This document shows, piece after piece, positions 8,964 through 16,060 of a stretch of DNA of 35,348 nucleotides. Every line of letters begins with the position of its first letter. The first letter of the stretch is position 1. The stretch comes from an uncultured Bacilli bacterium. Lineage in GTDB: Bacteria; Bacillota_I; Bacilli_A; RF39; UBA660. Location: positions 1-35,348 of the forward strand of contig CALVQL010000005.1 in assembly GCA_944358235.1 (NCBI GenBank). The letters run 5' to 3'. The translations under genes were made by a program, and so were the position numbers. The notes below the pieces were generated by a model that ran no database searches, was not told the origin of the DNA, and saw nothing but the letters and a program-made list of their open reading frames with translations.

Positions 8964-9396
8964 TAAAATCACCTACAGAGAATAAATTTTCGGCGATATC
9001 AGATAATTGATCTTCGTTATCACTGATGAATTTATCCCATGATTCCTTCGCCCATATTTCTAAACGATCGTTAGCGCCGATTATAACGCACTCTTTCGTT
9101 ATATCGGCGTATTCGATCAAGGGGGAGGTAATACTAACTCGACCAGAACGATCGAATTCACACATAGCAGCACCAGATAAGAAGAAACGTGTAAAATTAC
9201 GGGCATCTTTTTGCGTAAAAGGCAATGTCTTTAACTTATCGACTATCTTATTCCACTCGACAAGTGAATAGACGAAAAGACATTTATCCAAACCGCGAGT
9301 TACAATGAAGCTTTCCCCTATTTCCGAACGAAATTTTGAGGGAATAACTAAACGGTTTTTTTCATCAATGTTGTGATGATATTCACCCATTAGCAT
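8956..9396 (-). CDS. mraZ: Transcriptional regulator MraZ
   Basis: 146 residues with two AbrB-like (SpoVT-type) DNA-binding folds. The N-terminus MLMGEYHHNIDEKNR closely matches the Bacillus form MFMGEYQHTID. The second half carries the typical SGAAMCEFDRSGRVSI. MraZ binds direct repeats upstream of its own operon and usually represses it. I place the start at ATG 9396, with GGGGG 6 bases upstream. An in-frame upstream ATG reads through the operator and has no SD; ATG 9390 is a poorer alternative. First gene of the division operon, autoregulated through the three GTGG boxes immediately upstream. Confidence 0.95.
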   Translation of the reverse strand: MLMGEYHHNIDEKNRLVIPSKFRSEIGESFIVTRGLDKCLFVYSLVEWNKIVDKLKTLPFTQKDARNFTRFFLSGAAMCEFDRSGRVSITSPLIEYADITKECVIIGANDRLEIWAKESWDKFISDNEDQLSDIAENLFSVGDFNA

Positions 9397-9405
9397 TAAA
9401 ATCCC

Positions 9406-9430
9406 CCACTTTCTTCCACAATCTACCACT
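9406..9430 (-). promoter_or_regulatory. MraZ operator: three GTGG direct repeats
   Basis: On the - strand [A/T]GTGG occurs three times with an exact 10-bp period (cores at 9426-9429, 9416-9419 and 9406-9409). Regularly spaced direct repeats just before mraZ are the known kind of MraZ target. They lie in the leader, downstream of the predicted start point, and the last one merges with the SD. Confidence 0.8.
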
Positions 9431-9440
9431 GTATACATCA

Positions 9441-9469
9441 AATATACTACTTTCTATATATAAGCACAA
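9441..9469 (-). promoter_or_regulatory. mraZ operon promoter
   Basis: TTGTGC (9464-9469), a 17-bp spacer and TATATT (9441-9446) on the - strand. The predicted start at about 9434 sits just before the MraZ boxes. Confidence 0.6.
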
Positions 9470-9502
9470 GAAAAAATTACACTTTTTTCAAATTTTACGT
9501 AA

Positions 9503-9528
9503 ACAAAAAACTAGTCTTACGACTAGTT
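9503..9528 (-). terminator. Terminator of the yqeG-yqeH-mutL operon
   Basis: A perfect 8-bp stem, AACTAGTC/GACTAGTT with loop GTAA, followed by a T run on the - strand. The mutL stop codon lies in the stem. Confidence 0.9.
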
Positions 9529-11286
9529 CATAACTCTCTTAAACATTCGTTCTAATTCATAACGAGTAAACGTAATAATTGTCGGACGTCCATGCGGACA
9601 GTTGTACGGATTATCACACAATACCAAGTCGTCTAGTAAGTTCTCGGCCTGTTCTAATGTGATTGCTTCATTTCCCTTAACACTCATCTTACATGCCATA
9701 GTAGCAGCAATATGATCCTGAAATTTAACGCGATCAAAAAGATACTTCCCTTCGATAATTATATCGAATATTCGCTTAACACTTTCCGTTTCTCTTCCTT
9801 CAATAAGCCATGTCGGATGTTCCGTAACTAAAAAAGTATTTATTCCAAATTCTGTAACTTTAAAACCGAGTTCTTCTAAAACATTTAGATTATCTTTTAT
9901 TTTTAAATACTCAGAACTCGATAATTCGATTGTAATTGGAACGAGCAACGAAGTCGTATGAACCTCGTTCTCCCTCAACGAATTTAATACTTTCTCATAA
10001 TTGATACGTTCCTGAGCAGCATGTTGGTCAATCATATACATACCATCCTGATTTTGCGCAATAATATAAGTTCCTAATACTACTCCAACTGGATATAACT
10101 CGAGTTTTTTTATCAAGACATTTTCTTCTTCGGTAGCGCGCACCGAATCTTCTCCATTTTCGTCTTTTGGTAAAATTACTTCTTTAAAGTCCATATCTGT
10201 TTGAATCGTATTTTCATAATGTTCCGTCTCTTCTTCGACAAATGGCATACTAATCTCATTATAAGTCGGTTCCGGAACTTTTACTTCAATTTTCGGCACT
10301 AACAAACTTTGACGCAACGCATGCCCAATCGTATCTTTTATGAGATTATTTAATTCATCTATCTTTGAAAACTTAATATCCTGTTTTGTCGGATGAATAT
10401 TGACATCGATCAAAGTCGGATCAGTATCGATATTGATTACTACTACAGGATATTTAATATCCGGTTTAAAAGTAAAATAGCCATCATTAATAGCTCTATT
10501 AACATCGACATTTTTGACAATTCGTCCATTGACAATCGTCGTCATGTGATTGCGATTGGACTTTAAAATCGCCGGTTTACATATATACCCGCTAATATCA
10601 TAATCATCATTACTCGCCTTTATTTCGATCATATTTGAGCTGACGGAATAACCATATACTTCATGAATCGTCTTCAGTAAAACTCCACTACCCGAGGTAA
10701 ACACAATACGTCGGTCATTATTCGAAAGAGAAAAAGAAATAGAAGGATTAGATAGAGCCAACTTTTCGATATACGAAGTTACATTCGCAAGTTCTGTTGC
10801 ATCGCTCTTCAAATATTTTAAACGAGCCGGCGTATTATAAAATAGATCAGCTATTTCAATCGTCGTTCCCTTTCTGGCATCCGTCATATCCTCTGTTATG
10901 AATTCTCCTCCGTGAATGACGATATGTGTTCCAACACTTCCCTGTCCAGTTTTTAAATCAACTTTTGAAACGCTAGCAATACTTGGCAATGCTTCTCCTC
11001 TAAATCCCAAAGTATTTATAAAAAACAAATCATCTTCACGTAACAGTTTGCTAGTTGCATGTCGTTGAAAAGCCAGACGTGCATCATCTTTATCCATACC
11101 ATTACCATCGTCACTCACTCTTATCAAGCGCGTTCCACTATCGATTAAATCGACAGTAATCGTCTTACTATTGGCATCGATGCTATTTTCTACTAATTCT
11201 TTAACGACACTGCTAATTCTTTCAACGACTTCACCAGCAGCAATTTTATTAGCAAGATTCTCACTCATTACATGAATTTTACTCAT
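9523..11286 (-). CDS. mutL: DNA mismatch repair protein MutL
   Basis: A 587-residue GHKL ATPase that couples MutS mismatch recognition to strand incision. N-terminal ATPase motifs: NKIAAGEVVE, ELVENSIDA, DDGNGM, HATSK and GFRGEAL. The C-terminal dimerisation domain has DQHAAQERINYE, the metal-binding endonuclease motif of MutL from species without MutH, plus ACKMSVKG and CPHGRPT, so it should be endonuclease-competent. The acidic linker (about 340-390) is usual. The start is ATG 11286, with GGAGG 5 bases upstream; an in-frame TTG at 11298 lies before the SD. It overlaps yqeH by 8 bases. mutS, its usual partner gene, is not next to it here. Confidence 0.96.
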   Translation of the reverse strand: MSKIHVMSENLANKIAAGEVVERISSVVKELVENSIDANSKTITVDLIDSGTRLIRVSDDGNGMDKDDARLAFQRHATSKLLREDDLFFINTLGFRGEALPSIASVSKVDLKTGQGSVGTHIVIHGGEFITEDMTDARKGTTIEIADLFYNTPARLKYLKSDATELANVTSYIEKLALSNPSISFSLSNNDRRIVFTSGSGVLLKTIHEVYGYSVSSNMIEIKASNDDYDISGYICKPAILKSNRNHMTTIVNGRIVKNVDVNRAINDGYFTFKPDIKYPVVVINIDTDPTLIDVNIHPTKQDIKFSKIDELNNLIKDTIGHALRQSLLVPKIEVKVPEPTYNEISMPFVEEETEHYENTIQTDMDFKEVILPKDENGEDSVRATEEENVLIKKLELYPVGVVLGTYIIAQNQDGMYMIDQHAAQERINYEKVLNSLRENEVHTTSLLVPITIELSSSEYLKIKDNLNVLEELGFKVTEFGINTFLVTEHPTWLIEGRETESVKRIFDIIIEGKYLFDRVKFQDHIAATMACKMSVKGNEAITLEQAENLLDDLVLCDNPYNCPHGRPTIITFTRYELERMFKRVMN

Positions 11287-12259
11287 TTGTACCTCCAAAC
11301 ATCGATTTACGAACTTCGATATTTTTTGATGGTATATTTGTAGTTATGTTGCACCTTCTCTTAACAGAAAGGAATCCTATACCGTATAAGACAAGATCCA
11401 TATTATCATGATCCAACTTGACGATATAATTAAGATCTGGAGCAGCTCGATAATATTTTTTCACATTCTTAGCACATGATGCATTAGTATAAAAAGTTAC
11501 AGCAGTATCATTATCAAACTTGACAAAATACTTACCATCGAGCAAAGAAAGAGTTTCTCCCATCTTTATTTGCATCGAATAAGCCGTAATCTTTTTGCCA
11601 GAGACGTCATTCTCTAAAGAATCAGGAAGAATAAATCCCGGTGAATCGATTAGCATAATATCATCCGCAATATTTACCCTTATAAAATCCAAAGTTGTAT
11701 TCGCACGAGAATTTACGGTAATACGGTTCGTTTTAACTCCGGTTATGTCGACCAAATCATTTATCAAAGTCGATTTGCCACTATTAGAAATACCTAATAT
11801 ATAAGCTTCTCTTATTCCGTTATTCCTTAAATAATTAAGTATCACCTTCGCTCCATGAAAGCTATTTCCCCCTTTTAATTTAATATCACTCGTAATTCCA
11901 TAATAATTACGTATATAATCGATTATTCGCTCTTTTACGATATGCTTAGGAATTAATTCACATTTGTTGACAATTAAGACTTTTCTCTTGGTAATTGAAT
12001 CAAATATTTTAATAACTTCTTTATTTAAATTCAAAAAATCGACGAGAAATATTACAAAGCGTTGATCTTTATTAACTTTATTGATTATTTCTTTGATATC
12101 TTTAGGTGTTTCTAAATGATTATTTTCTCCATAGTGCATCATTCTAAAACAACGCATACAATATTTTGCGCTATCCATCTTCGCTTCTGGAACATATCCT
12201 ACTTTATTCTTATCATCAGATTGCAACTTTACACCACAACCAAAACATATCTTATTCAT
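11279..12259 (-). CDS. yqeH: Circularly permuted ribosome-assembly GTPase YqeH
   Basis: A 326-residue YqeH/RbgA-related GTPase needed in Bacilli for 30S subunit maturation. An N-terminal treble-clef zinc finger is visible (CFGC at 5-8 and CMRC at 34-37). The G motifs come in permuted order: NKCE (G4) first, then GISNSGKST (G1/P-loop), then DSPG (G3). The G4 motif ends in Glu instead of the usual Asp. It is somewhat shorter than the Bacillus protein (about 366 residues). It lies in yqeG-yqeH-mutL with 8-base overlaps on both sides, and AGGAAGG precedes the start. Confidence 0.92.
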   Translation of the reverse strand: MNKICFGCGVKLQSDDKNKVGYVPEAKMDSAKYCMRCFRMMHYGENNHLETPKDIKEIINKVNKDQRFVIFLVDFLNLNKEVIKIFDSITKRKVLIVNKCELIPKHIVKERIIDYIRNYYGITSDIKLKGGNSFHGAKVILNYLRNNGIREAYILGISNSGKSTLINDLVDITGVKTNRITVNSRANTTLDFIRVNIADDIMLIDSPGFILPDSLENDVSGKKITAYSMQIKMGETLSLLDGKYFVKFDNDTAVTFYTNASCAKNVKKYYRAAPDLNYIVKLDHDNMDLVLYGIGFLSVKRRCNITTNIPSKNIEVRKSMFGGTNE

Positions 12260-12776
12260 AATACCTTCCTCTCACAAAAAGATCTTTCTTCATCAAGTGT
12301 TTAATAACAACATTTTCGAGCTTACGATTAAACTTCGTTACAGCAAATTCATCAGTACTTATCGGATTTACGAGAATTGAAGTAAAATTCATCCTATTAG
12401 CTCCAAAAATATCAAAAAATAGTTGATCCCCTATACAAGCAATTTGATTATCTTTAAGATCATATACTTTCATAACTTTCTTATATTTTCTCTTAAGAGG
12501 TTTAAAAGACAGATAACAGGAATCAACGCATAGCAACTCTTTAAATGGCATAACTTCCTTTTTAAAATTATTACTCATTATAACTAATTTAAAATTCATA
12601 TCTTTTAAATCCTCAAACAGATCTTTAATCTTTCTAGTTGGACTTTTGATAGCATCTGGTGCTATCGTATTACTTAAATCAAAGATCAGGCACTTTATTC
12701 CACTTTTTTTCAAAGCTTTATAATTGATATCGTAGATACTCTTAAAATACTTATCAGGAACAAATTTATCAATCAT
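12252..12776 (-). CDS. yqeG: YqeG-family HAD-like hydrolase with altered motif I
   Basis: 174 residues from ATG 12776, giving MIDKFVPDKYFKSIYDI, which matches the Bacillus YqeG N-terminus. In-frame ATGs at 12782 and 12788 are possible. HAD motifs: motif I reads DLSNT where the family normally has DLDNT, motif II is VIMSNN, motif III is a Lys in FKPLKRKYKK, and motif IV is GDQLFFDI. The nucleophile Asp is kept but the acid/base Asp is replaced by Ser, so ordinary phosphatase activity may be lost or changed. YqeG is typically encoded just before yqeH, as here, and probably acts on a phosphorylated lipid or ribosome-related substrate; its substrate is not settled. Confidence 0.85.
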   Translation of the reverse strand: MIDKFVPDKYFKSIYDINYKALKKSGIKCLIFDLSNTIAPDAIKSPTRKIKDLFEDLKDMNFKLVIMSNNFKKEVMPFKELLCVDSCYLSFKPLKRKYKKVMKVYDLKDNQIACIGDQLFFDIFGANRMNFTSILVNPISTDEFAVTKFNRKLENVVIKHLMKKDLFVRGRYYE

Positions 12777-12804
12777 AGACATCACCATTCCATATATATT
12801 TTTT

Positions 12805-12833
12805 ATTATATCAAATTTTCCTATCGATGACAC
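12805..12833 (-). promoter_or_regulatory. Promoter of yqeG-yqeH-mutL
   Basis: GTGTCA (12828-12833), 17 bp, then TATAAT (12805-12810) with TGA before it (extended -10). The -35 directly follows the T run of the upstream terminator. Confidence 0.7.
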
Positions 12834-12858
12834 AAAAAAAGGGAAATAAATTTCCCTT
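12834..12858 (-). terminator. Terminator after the VirB2-like gene
   Basis: An 8-bp stem (AAGGGAAA/TTTCCCTT, 4-nt loop) followed by seven T's on the - strand. Confidence 0.88.
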
Positions 12859-12863
12859 ATATT

Positions 12864-13514
12864 TTAAGAACCACTTACAGTATCAAGCGATATATTTATA
12901 CAGGTATCAGTCGAAGTATCCCAACTACATTGATTATTATGAGAATTTTCACGGTTACATTCGCTTCGCGATACATAGTATCCACAATCAACCGTTAGAG
13001 CTTCTCTTTCCTCATCAACAGTCACATCCTCACGACGACGGCATACCTTATCGTTAGCATCCCACGAACAGATGTCGGTATTCATAGAACATTTATTTTC
13101 ATCAAAATAAGAGCAATGCTTACTCTCTTCAGCAGAAAGTTCGATCTCCGAGGTATCAACTTCAAAATCACAGCCACCATTCGCATCCCAAACATCTGCC
13201 ATTTGCATGATAATATCGACTAAAACTGGTAAGAAAAACAATATCACCGCATATACTAGACGTTTTGCAAAACGCTTGGCAACTTTCTTCATGTCAGCAG
13301 CAACATCACCTTTGGTAAGGGCCATAATTGCTTCATAAATGGAATAACCGACAACTAAACAAGGAGCAACTATTTTAAAAATTTTTAAAACCCCCGTAAG
13401 ATCTTTGGTAACCCGTGCTCCCAATGGACAGTCAGCAAAAACATTATCAGCAAATACAAAAGATATCACGACGACAAACACCAAATATATAACTAGATTT
13501 CTCGATTTTTTCAT
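12864..13514 (-). CDS. VirB2/TrbC-like two-helix secreted membrane protein with Cys-rich repeats
   Basis: 216 residues. A signal peptide ends near VFA (residue 27). Two hydrophobic helices follow, one within KIFKIVAPCLVVGYSI (about 45-65) and one around LVYAVILFFLPVLVDII (about 92-112), separated by a basic loop. This hairpin resembles the VirB2/TrbC pilin-like families often annotated as conjugal-transfer pilins in Bacillota and mycoplasmas. The C-terminal 100 residues are unusual: two tandem Cys repeats, each with four Cys and a shared C-SWD-x(5)-C ending (x7/x6/x8 and x8/x9/x8 spacing between Cys). No other type IV secretion gene is nearby. It has its own promoter and terminator, so it is monocistronic, divergent from the sigma factor gene. 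Function unknown; the family link is by topology. Confidence 0.6.
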   Translation of the reverse strand: MKKSRNLVIYLVFVVVISFVFADNVFADCPLGARVTKDLTGVLKIFKIVAPCLVVGYSIYEAIMALTKGDVAADMKKVAKRFAKRLVYAVILFFLPVLVDIIMQMADVWDANGGCDFEVDTSEIELSAEESKHCSYFDENKCSMNTDICSWDANDKVCRRREDVTVDEEREALTVDCGYYVSRSECNRENSHNNQCSWDTSTDTCINISLDTVSGS

Positions 13515-13530
13515 AAAATCACCTAATTAG

Positions 13531-13559
13531 ATTATAGTAAAACTCCTATTATTATGCAA
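13531..13559 (-). promoter_or_regulatory. Promoter of the VirB2-like gene
   Basis: TTGCAT (13554-13559), 17 bp, TATAAT (13531-13536); the leader carries TAGGTGAT before the ATG. Confidence 0.65.
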
Positions 13560-13621
13560 GTTATTTACACTTATTTTAACATTTATTTACGAGTCAATCA
13601 TATAAATTATTAGGTGATTAA

Positions 13622-14314
13622 ATGGTTTTCTTAATACATATCCTAAATCTCTTATCTTTTACATTTGGTTCGTACTCTATTAATGTATTTCCCAATCCTC
13701 TATCTAAAGAAGAAGAAGAAAAACTCATCAAAAAGATGATGAATAACGACCGCGAAGCTCGAAATAAATTAATCGAACATAATTTACGACTCGTCGCTCA
13801 CATCGTCAAAAAATTCGAACGTTTCGAAAATAATACAGATGATCTCATAAGTATTGGCACTATCGGACTTATAAAGGGAATCGACTCTTTCAAACCAGAT
13901 AAGAAAAATCGCATTACTACATATGTTGCTCGATGCATTGAAAATGAAATACTAATGTATTTTCGCGCCAACAAGAAAAACAACAACAACGTATCGTTAA
14001 ACGATTCCATTGGTTACGACAAAGACGGAAATGAAATAAACCTCATCGATGTAATCAAAGCCAATAACGTCGACATCATCGAAGAACTACATACCAAAGA
14101 TAATATCGAGAGCATCAACAAATTCTTAAATATATTAACTCCTCGTGAAAAAGAAATAATTATTAAAAGATTTGGCCTTTTTAATACTGATGAACTAACA
14201 CAGAAAGAAATTGCTGAAGAATTAAATATCTCTAGATCATATGTATCACGCATCGAAAAACGGGCCATTTCCAAAGTATATCGAGAATTTAAAAAGAAAA
14301 AAAAGGAATTTTAA
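13622..14314 (+). CDS. sigK: RNA polymerase sporulation-type sigma factor, pro-SigK-like
   Basis: A 230-residue sigma-70 family protein. It matches Bacillus SigK closely: a hydrophobic leader of about 20 residues, then FPNPLSKEEEE, NLRLVAHIVKKFE, DLISIGTIGLIKGIDSF, TYVARCIENEILM and NDSIGYDKDGNEI in regions 1.2-2, and the region 4 helix-turn-helix SQ-type motif ISRSYVSRIEKRA. The hydrophobic N-terminus is equivalent to the pro-sequence that SpoIVFB removes from pro-SigK in the mother cell. The gene is complete and uninterrupted (no skin-type insertion). The start follows TTAGGTGAT by 4 bases. SigE, the close paralog, is an alternative, but the FP-PLS motif and the 20-residue leader favour SigK. 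No other sporulation gene is in the window, so whether the host sporulates is open. Confidence 0.85.
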   Translation: MVFLIHILNLLSFTFGSYSINVFPNPLSKEEEEKLIKKMMNNDREARNKLIEHNLRLVAHIVKKFERFENNTDDLISIGTIGLIKGIDSFKPDKKNRITTYVARCIENEILMYFRANKKNNNNVSLNDSIGYDKDGNEINLIDVIKANNVDIIEELHTKDNIESINKFLNILTPREKEIIIKRFGLFNTDELTQKEIAEELNISRSYVSRIEKRAISKVYREFKKKKKEF

Positions 14315-14321
14315 AATTCCT
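14295..14321 (-). terminator. Terminator of the XRE-family gene
   Basis: The palindrome AGGAATTTT/AAAATTCCT (14304-14321) is followed on the - strand by a long T run. It overlaps the end of sigK but lacks a T run on the + strand, so it should stop only the leftward transcript. Confidence 0.75.
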
Positions 14322-14556
14322 AATCTAACGGTCTAAAGAATTCACGAATATCTACGTTTAATACTTTAGAAAATTGCCATATGGTTCCTAACGAAAATGT
14401 CTGATGATATTTTTTACTTTCTATATTCATAATAAAACCTTGCGAATACGTACTCAATAAAGCAAGTTTTTCTTGTGTTATTCTCTTCTTTTTGCGAATA
14501 CGACGCAAATTTTGGCCAACTAAATAATAAACATAATTTTCATCATTCATATTCAT
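14320..14556 (-). CDS. Small XRE-family (Cro/CI-type) helix-turn-helix regulator
   Basis: 78 residues, almost entirely one HTH_3 domain: GQNLRRIRKKKRITQEKLALLS (helices 1-2), YSQGFIMNIESKK (recognition helix and the turn after it), and FSLGTIWQFSKVLNVDIREFF (helices 4-5). Such single-domain proteins act as small repressors. The start is ATG 14556 behind GTGGTGAT; an in-frame GTG at 14568 lies inside that SD. Convergent with sigK and divergent from the small gene at 14681, which is a plausible regulatory target but unproven. Confidence 0.88.
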   Translation of the reverse strand: MNMNDENYVYYLVGQNLRRIRKKKRITQEKLALLSTYSQGFIMNIESKKYHQTFSLGTIWQFSKVLNVDIREFFRPLD

Positions 14557-14621
14557 TATTATCACCACTTCTTATACATTTATTTTCCCACAAGAAAGCA
14601 GTTATTTTTCTCATCCATTCG

Positions 14622-14651
14622 TTGATAAAAAGTACTCTATTATGCTATAAT
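14622..14651 (+). promoter_or_regulatory. Promoter of the small gene at 14681
   Basis: TTGATA (14622-14627), 18 bp, TATAAT (14646-14651) with TGC before it (extended -10). Confidence 0.75.
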
Positions 14652-14680
14652 AAATGCATATCATAAAGGAGACGCTTTAT

Positions 14681-14953
14681 ATGTTGCCAATAAAAAAAGT
14701 AAAAAGTTGGTTAAACGATGATGAATTAGTAAAATGGCGATATTTTGATTATCACAACTCCATAGATTGCTATTTTGAAAATATGATAGCGAAAAAAACT
14801 AATTTAAAAAGAGAATATATAATCATCTGGTTTGCCAAAAGAAACAAAAGGACAAAAGAGTTTGATACCTTTTATTTTCAATATCTTGGAAATTATTATG
14901 CCTTAAAAAAAGATAAAATAAAAAAAATCACACGTAATGATATTTTCAAATAA
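14681..14953 (+). CDS. Small basic protein of unknown function
   Basis: 90 residues, rich in Lys, Tyr and Phe, with no signal peptide or membrane helix. Aromatic-rich stretches such as YIIIWFAKRNKR and FDTFYFQYLGNYYALKK suggest a small beta-sheet domain. I recognise no family. The start at 14681 follows GGAG by 9 bases; an ATG at 14654 lies at or before the predicted transcription start and is unlikely. It has a strong promoter and a strong terminator of its own. The XRE-type regulator diverges from it across about 120 bases. Confidence 0.7.
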   Translation: MLPIKKVKSWLNDDELVKWRYFDYHNSIDCYFENMIAKKTNLKREYIIIWFAKRNKRTKEFDTFYFQYLGNYYALKKDKIKKITRNDIFK

Positions 14954-14979
14954 AAAGTCAGGAATTTCTTCCTGACTTT
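14954..14979. terminator. Bidirectional terminator
   Basis: An 11-bp perfect stem (AAAGTCAGGAA/TTCCTGACTTT, loop TTTC) with a T-rich flank on the + side and an A run on the other. It serves the converging genes on both sides, and the TGA stop of the leftward gene lies in the stem. Confidence 0.88.
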
Positions 14980-15614
14980 AACTTTAATATAACACCAATT
15001 TCCAATAATATTATCGCTTCACCGAGAATAATGTGATTAAAGCTATTTATTATTTCATCTATTATTGCAATATCAAATGTAATACCCAAATATATGAAAC
15101 CATATATAATTAACAATATTCCAAAACTCATCATAAAAATCCATGAAAGATCATGTTTTTTCTTCGTCTTCAAGAAAATAGAACCGACCACAAAAATAAC
15201 TATCAATGTAACAAAATAAGTGATATAAATAATAACATTCATAGAGTACTTATCAAAGAATCCATCAAAGTGAATATTATTATCATAGATCATTTTGATA
15301 GTATTCGCATCACTAATACTATCGACATATATTTTCGAAGATAACGCATCATTACGAATAAATTTATCGCGAACAAAATTATCAATATCATGTTGAATAT
15401 CATCAATAGATATCGAATAATCACAATTGCTATCATAGTTTTCTACATCCCGGCGAATATTTTTTAAAACCTCTTCATAATAATTGAAATCGCGTAATTT
15501 TTTTATTACATAATTATCATTACACAAAGTTAGAGAAATAGTTGTCAAAAAAAGCGTAAAACTAAATAGTATTGCTAAAAACAGATTAAAAAGAACCTTT
15601 TTTATACGTATCAC
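14958..15614 (-). CDS. Four-helix membrane protein of unknown function
   Basis: 218 residues: one N-terminal membrane helix (about 8-31), a soluble segment of about 90 residues beginning NDNYVIKKLRDFNYYEEVLKNI, then three helices (about 126-147, 155-178, 185-212). This layout, with an NYY-like motif after the first helix, is one I have seen in unnamed Bacilli membrane proteins, but I cannot name a family. It overlaps the VanZ-like gene by 4 bases (GTGA), so translation is probably coupled by re-initiation. The GTG start has AAAAGG only 3 bases upstream, so the exact start is uncertain. It ends with TGA. Confidence 0.65.
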   Translation of the reverse strand: MIRIKKVLFNLFLAILFSFTLFLTTISLTLCNDNYVIKKLRDFNYYEEVLKNIRRDVENYDSNCDYSISIDDIQHDIDNFVRDKFIRNDALSSKIYVDSISDANTIKMIYDNNIHFDGFFDKYSMNVIIYITYFVTLIVIFVVGSIFLKTKKKHDLSWIFMMSFGILLIIYGFIYLGITFDIAIIDEIINSFNHIILGEAIILLEIGVILKLKSGRNS

Positions 15615-16060
15615 CTACCTTTTAAATAGATAATCTTATGGTAAAGATAAATGGCAAGCATACCTGCACTACTATCTAATAATACATCGCTTATTTGTGA
15701 ACTTCTACCACCGACATAAAATTGGTGAACTTCATCAGTTATCGCATAAAGTATAACTAAAGAAGCCGATATTATCGTCGTATAACGTCTTATACCCCAA
15801 ATATAAAGTGCATTCATTATCAGAAGACCTAAGATAAAATAGACAAAAAAGTGCGCCAATTTACGAACTATAAAAGAATACTTATCGACAATAGCATCCA
15901 TCCTTGGAGAATCAACATCGATATCAGTTATTAAATCAGCAACTCCCGTAATTACTTGATCAGATAAACCTTGAGAATCATCGCCATTCTGATTGGAAAA
16001 GCTAAAAATCAATATCATCCAAATAAAAACCAATAAGATTGCCGATATTTTTTTTATCAT
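15611..16060 (-). CDS. VanZ-family membrane protein
   Basis: 149 residues with about four membrane helices. VanZ-family marks: WMILIFSFSNQ near the N-terminus, RKLAHFFVYFILGLL in the middle, and DEVHQFYVGGRSSQISDVLLDSSAG near the C-terminus. Family members include the teicoplanin-resistance accessory protein VanZ, but most are uncharacterised, and nothing here suggests a vancomycin cassette. The start codon shares a base with the stop of the preceding gene, and its TGA stop overlaps the next start, so three genes form a tight operon. A role in envelope stress or lipid handling is only inference. Confidence 0.88.
   Translation of the reverse strand: MIKKISAILLVFIWMILIFSFSNQNGDDSQGLSDQVITGVADLITDIDVDSPRMDAIVDKYSFIVRKLAHFFVYFILGLLIMNALYIWGIRRYTTIISASLVILYAITDEVHQFYVGGRSSQISDVLLDSSAGMLAIYLYHKIIYLKGR

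Noticed and set aside
9026-9271. A rightward open frame opposite mraZ
   Set aside because: Antisense to a clearly conserved gene, without promoter or SD.
13560-13621. A SigE/SigK-type promoter (CATATAAA) upstream of sigK
   Set aside because: Only a partial -10 resemblance and no convincing -35 at the right distance.
13798-14274. Two leftward open frames opposite sigK
   Set aside because: They mirror conserved sigma-factor codons and have no start signals.
15611-16060. A glycopeptide-resistance locus around the VanZ-like gene
   Set aside because: No vanA/vanH/vanX/vanY or two-component genes nearby; VanZ-family proteins are common in Bacilli without resistance.
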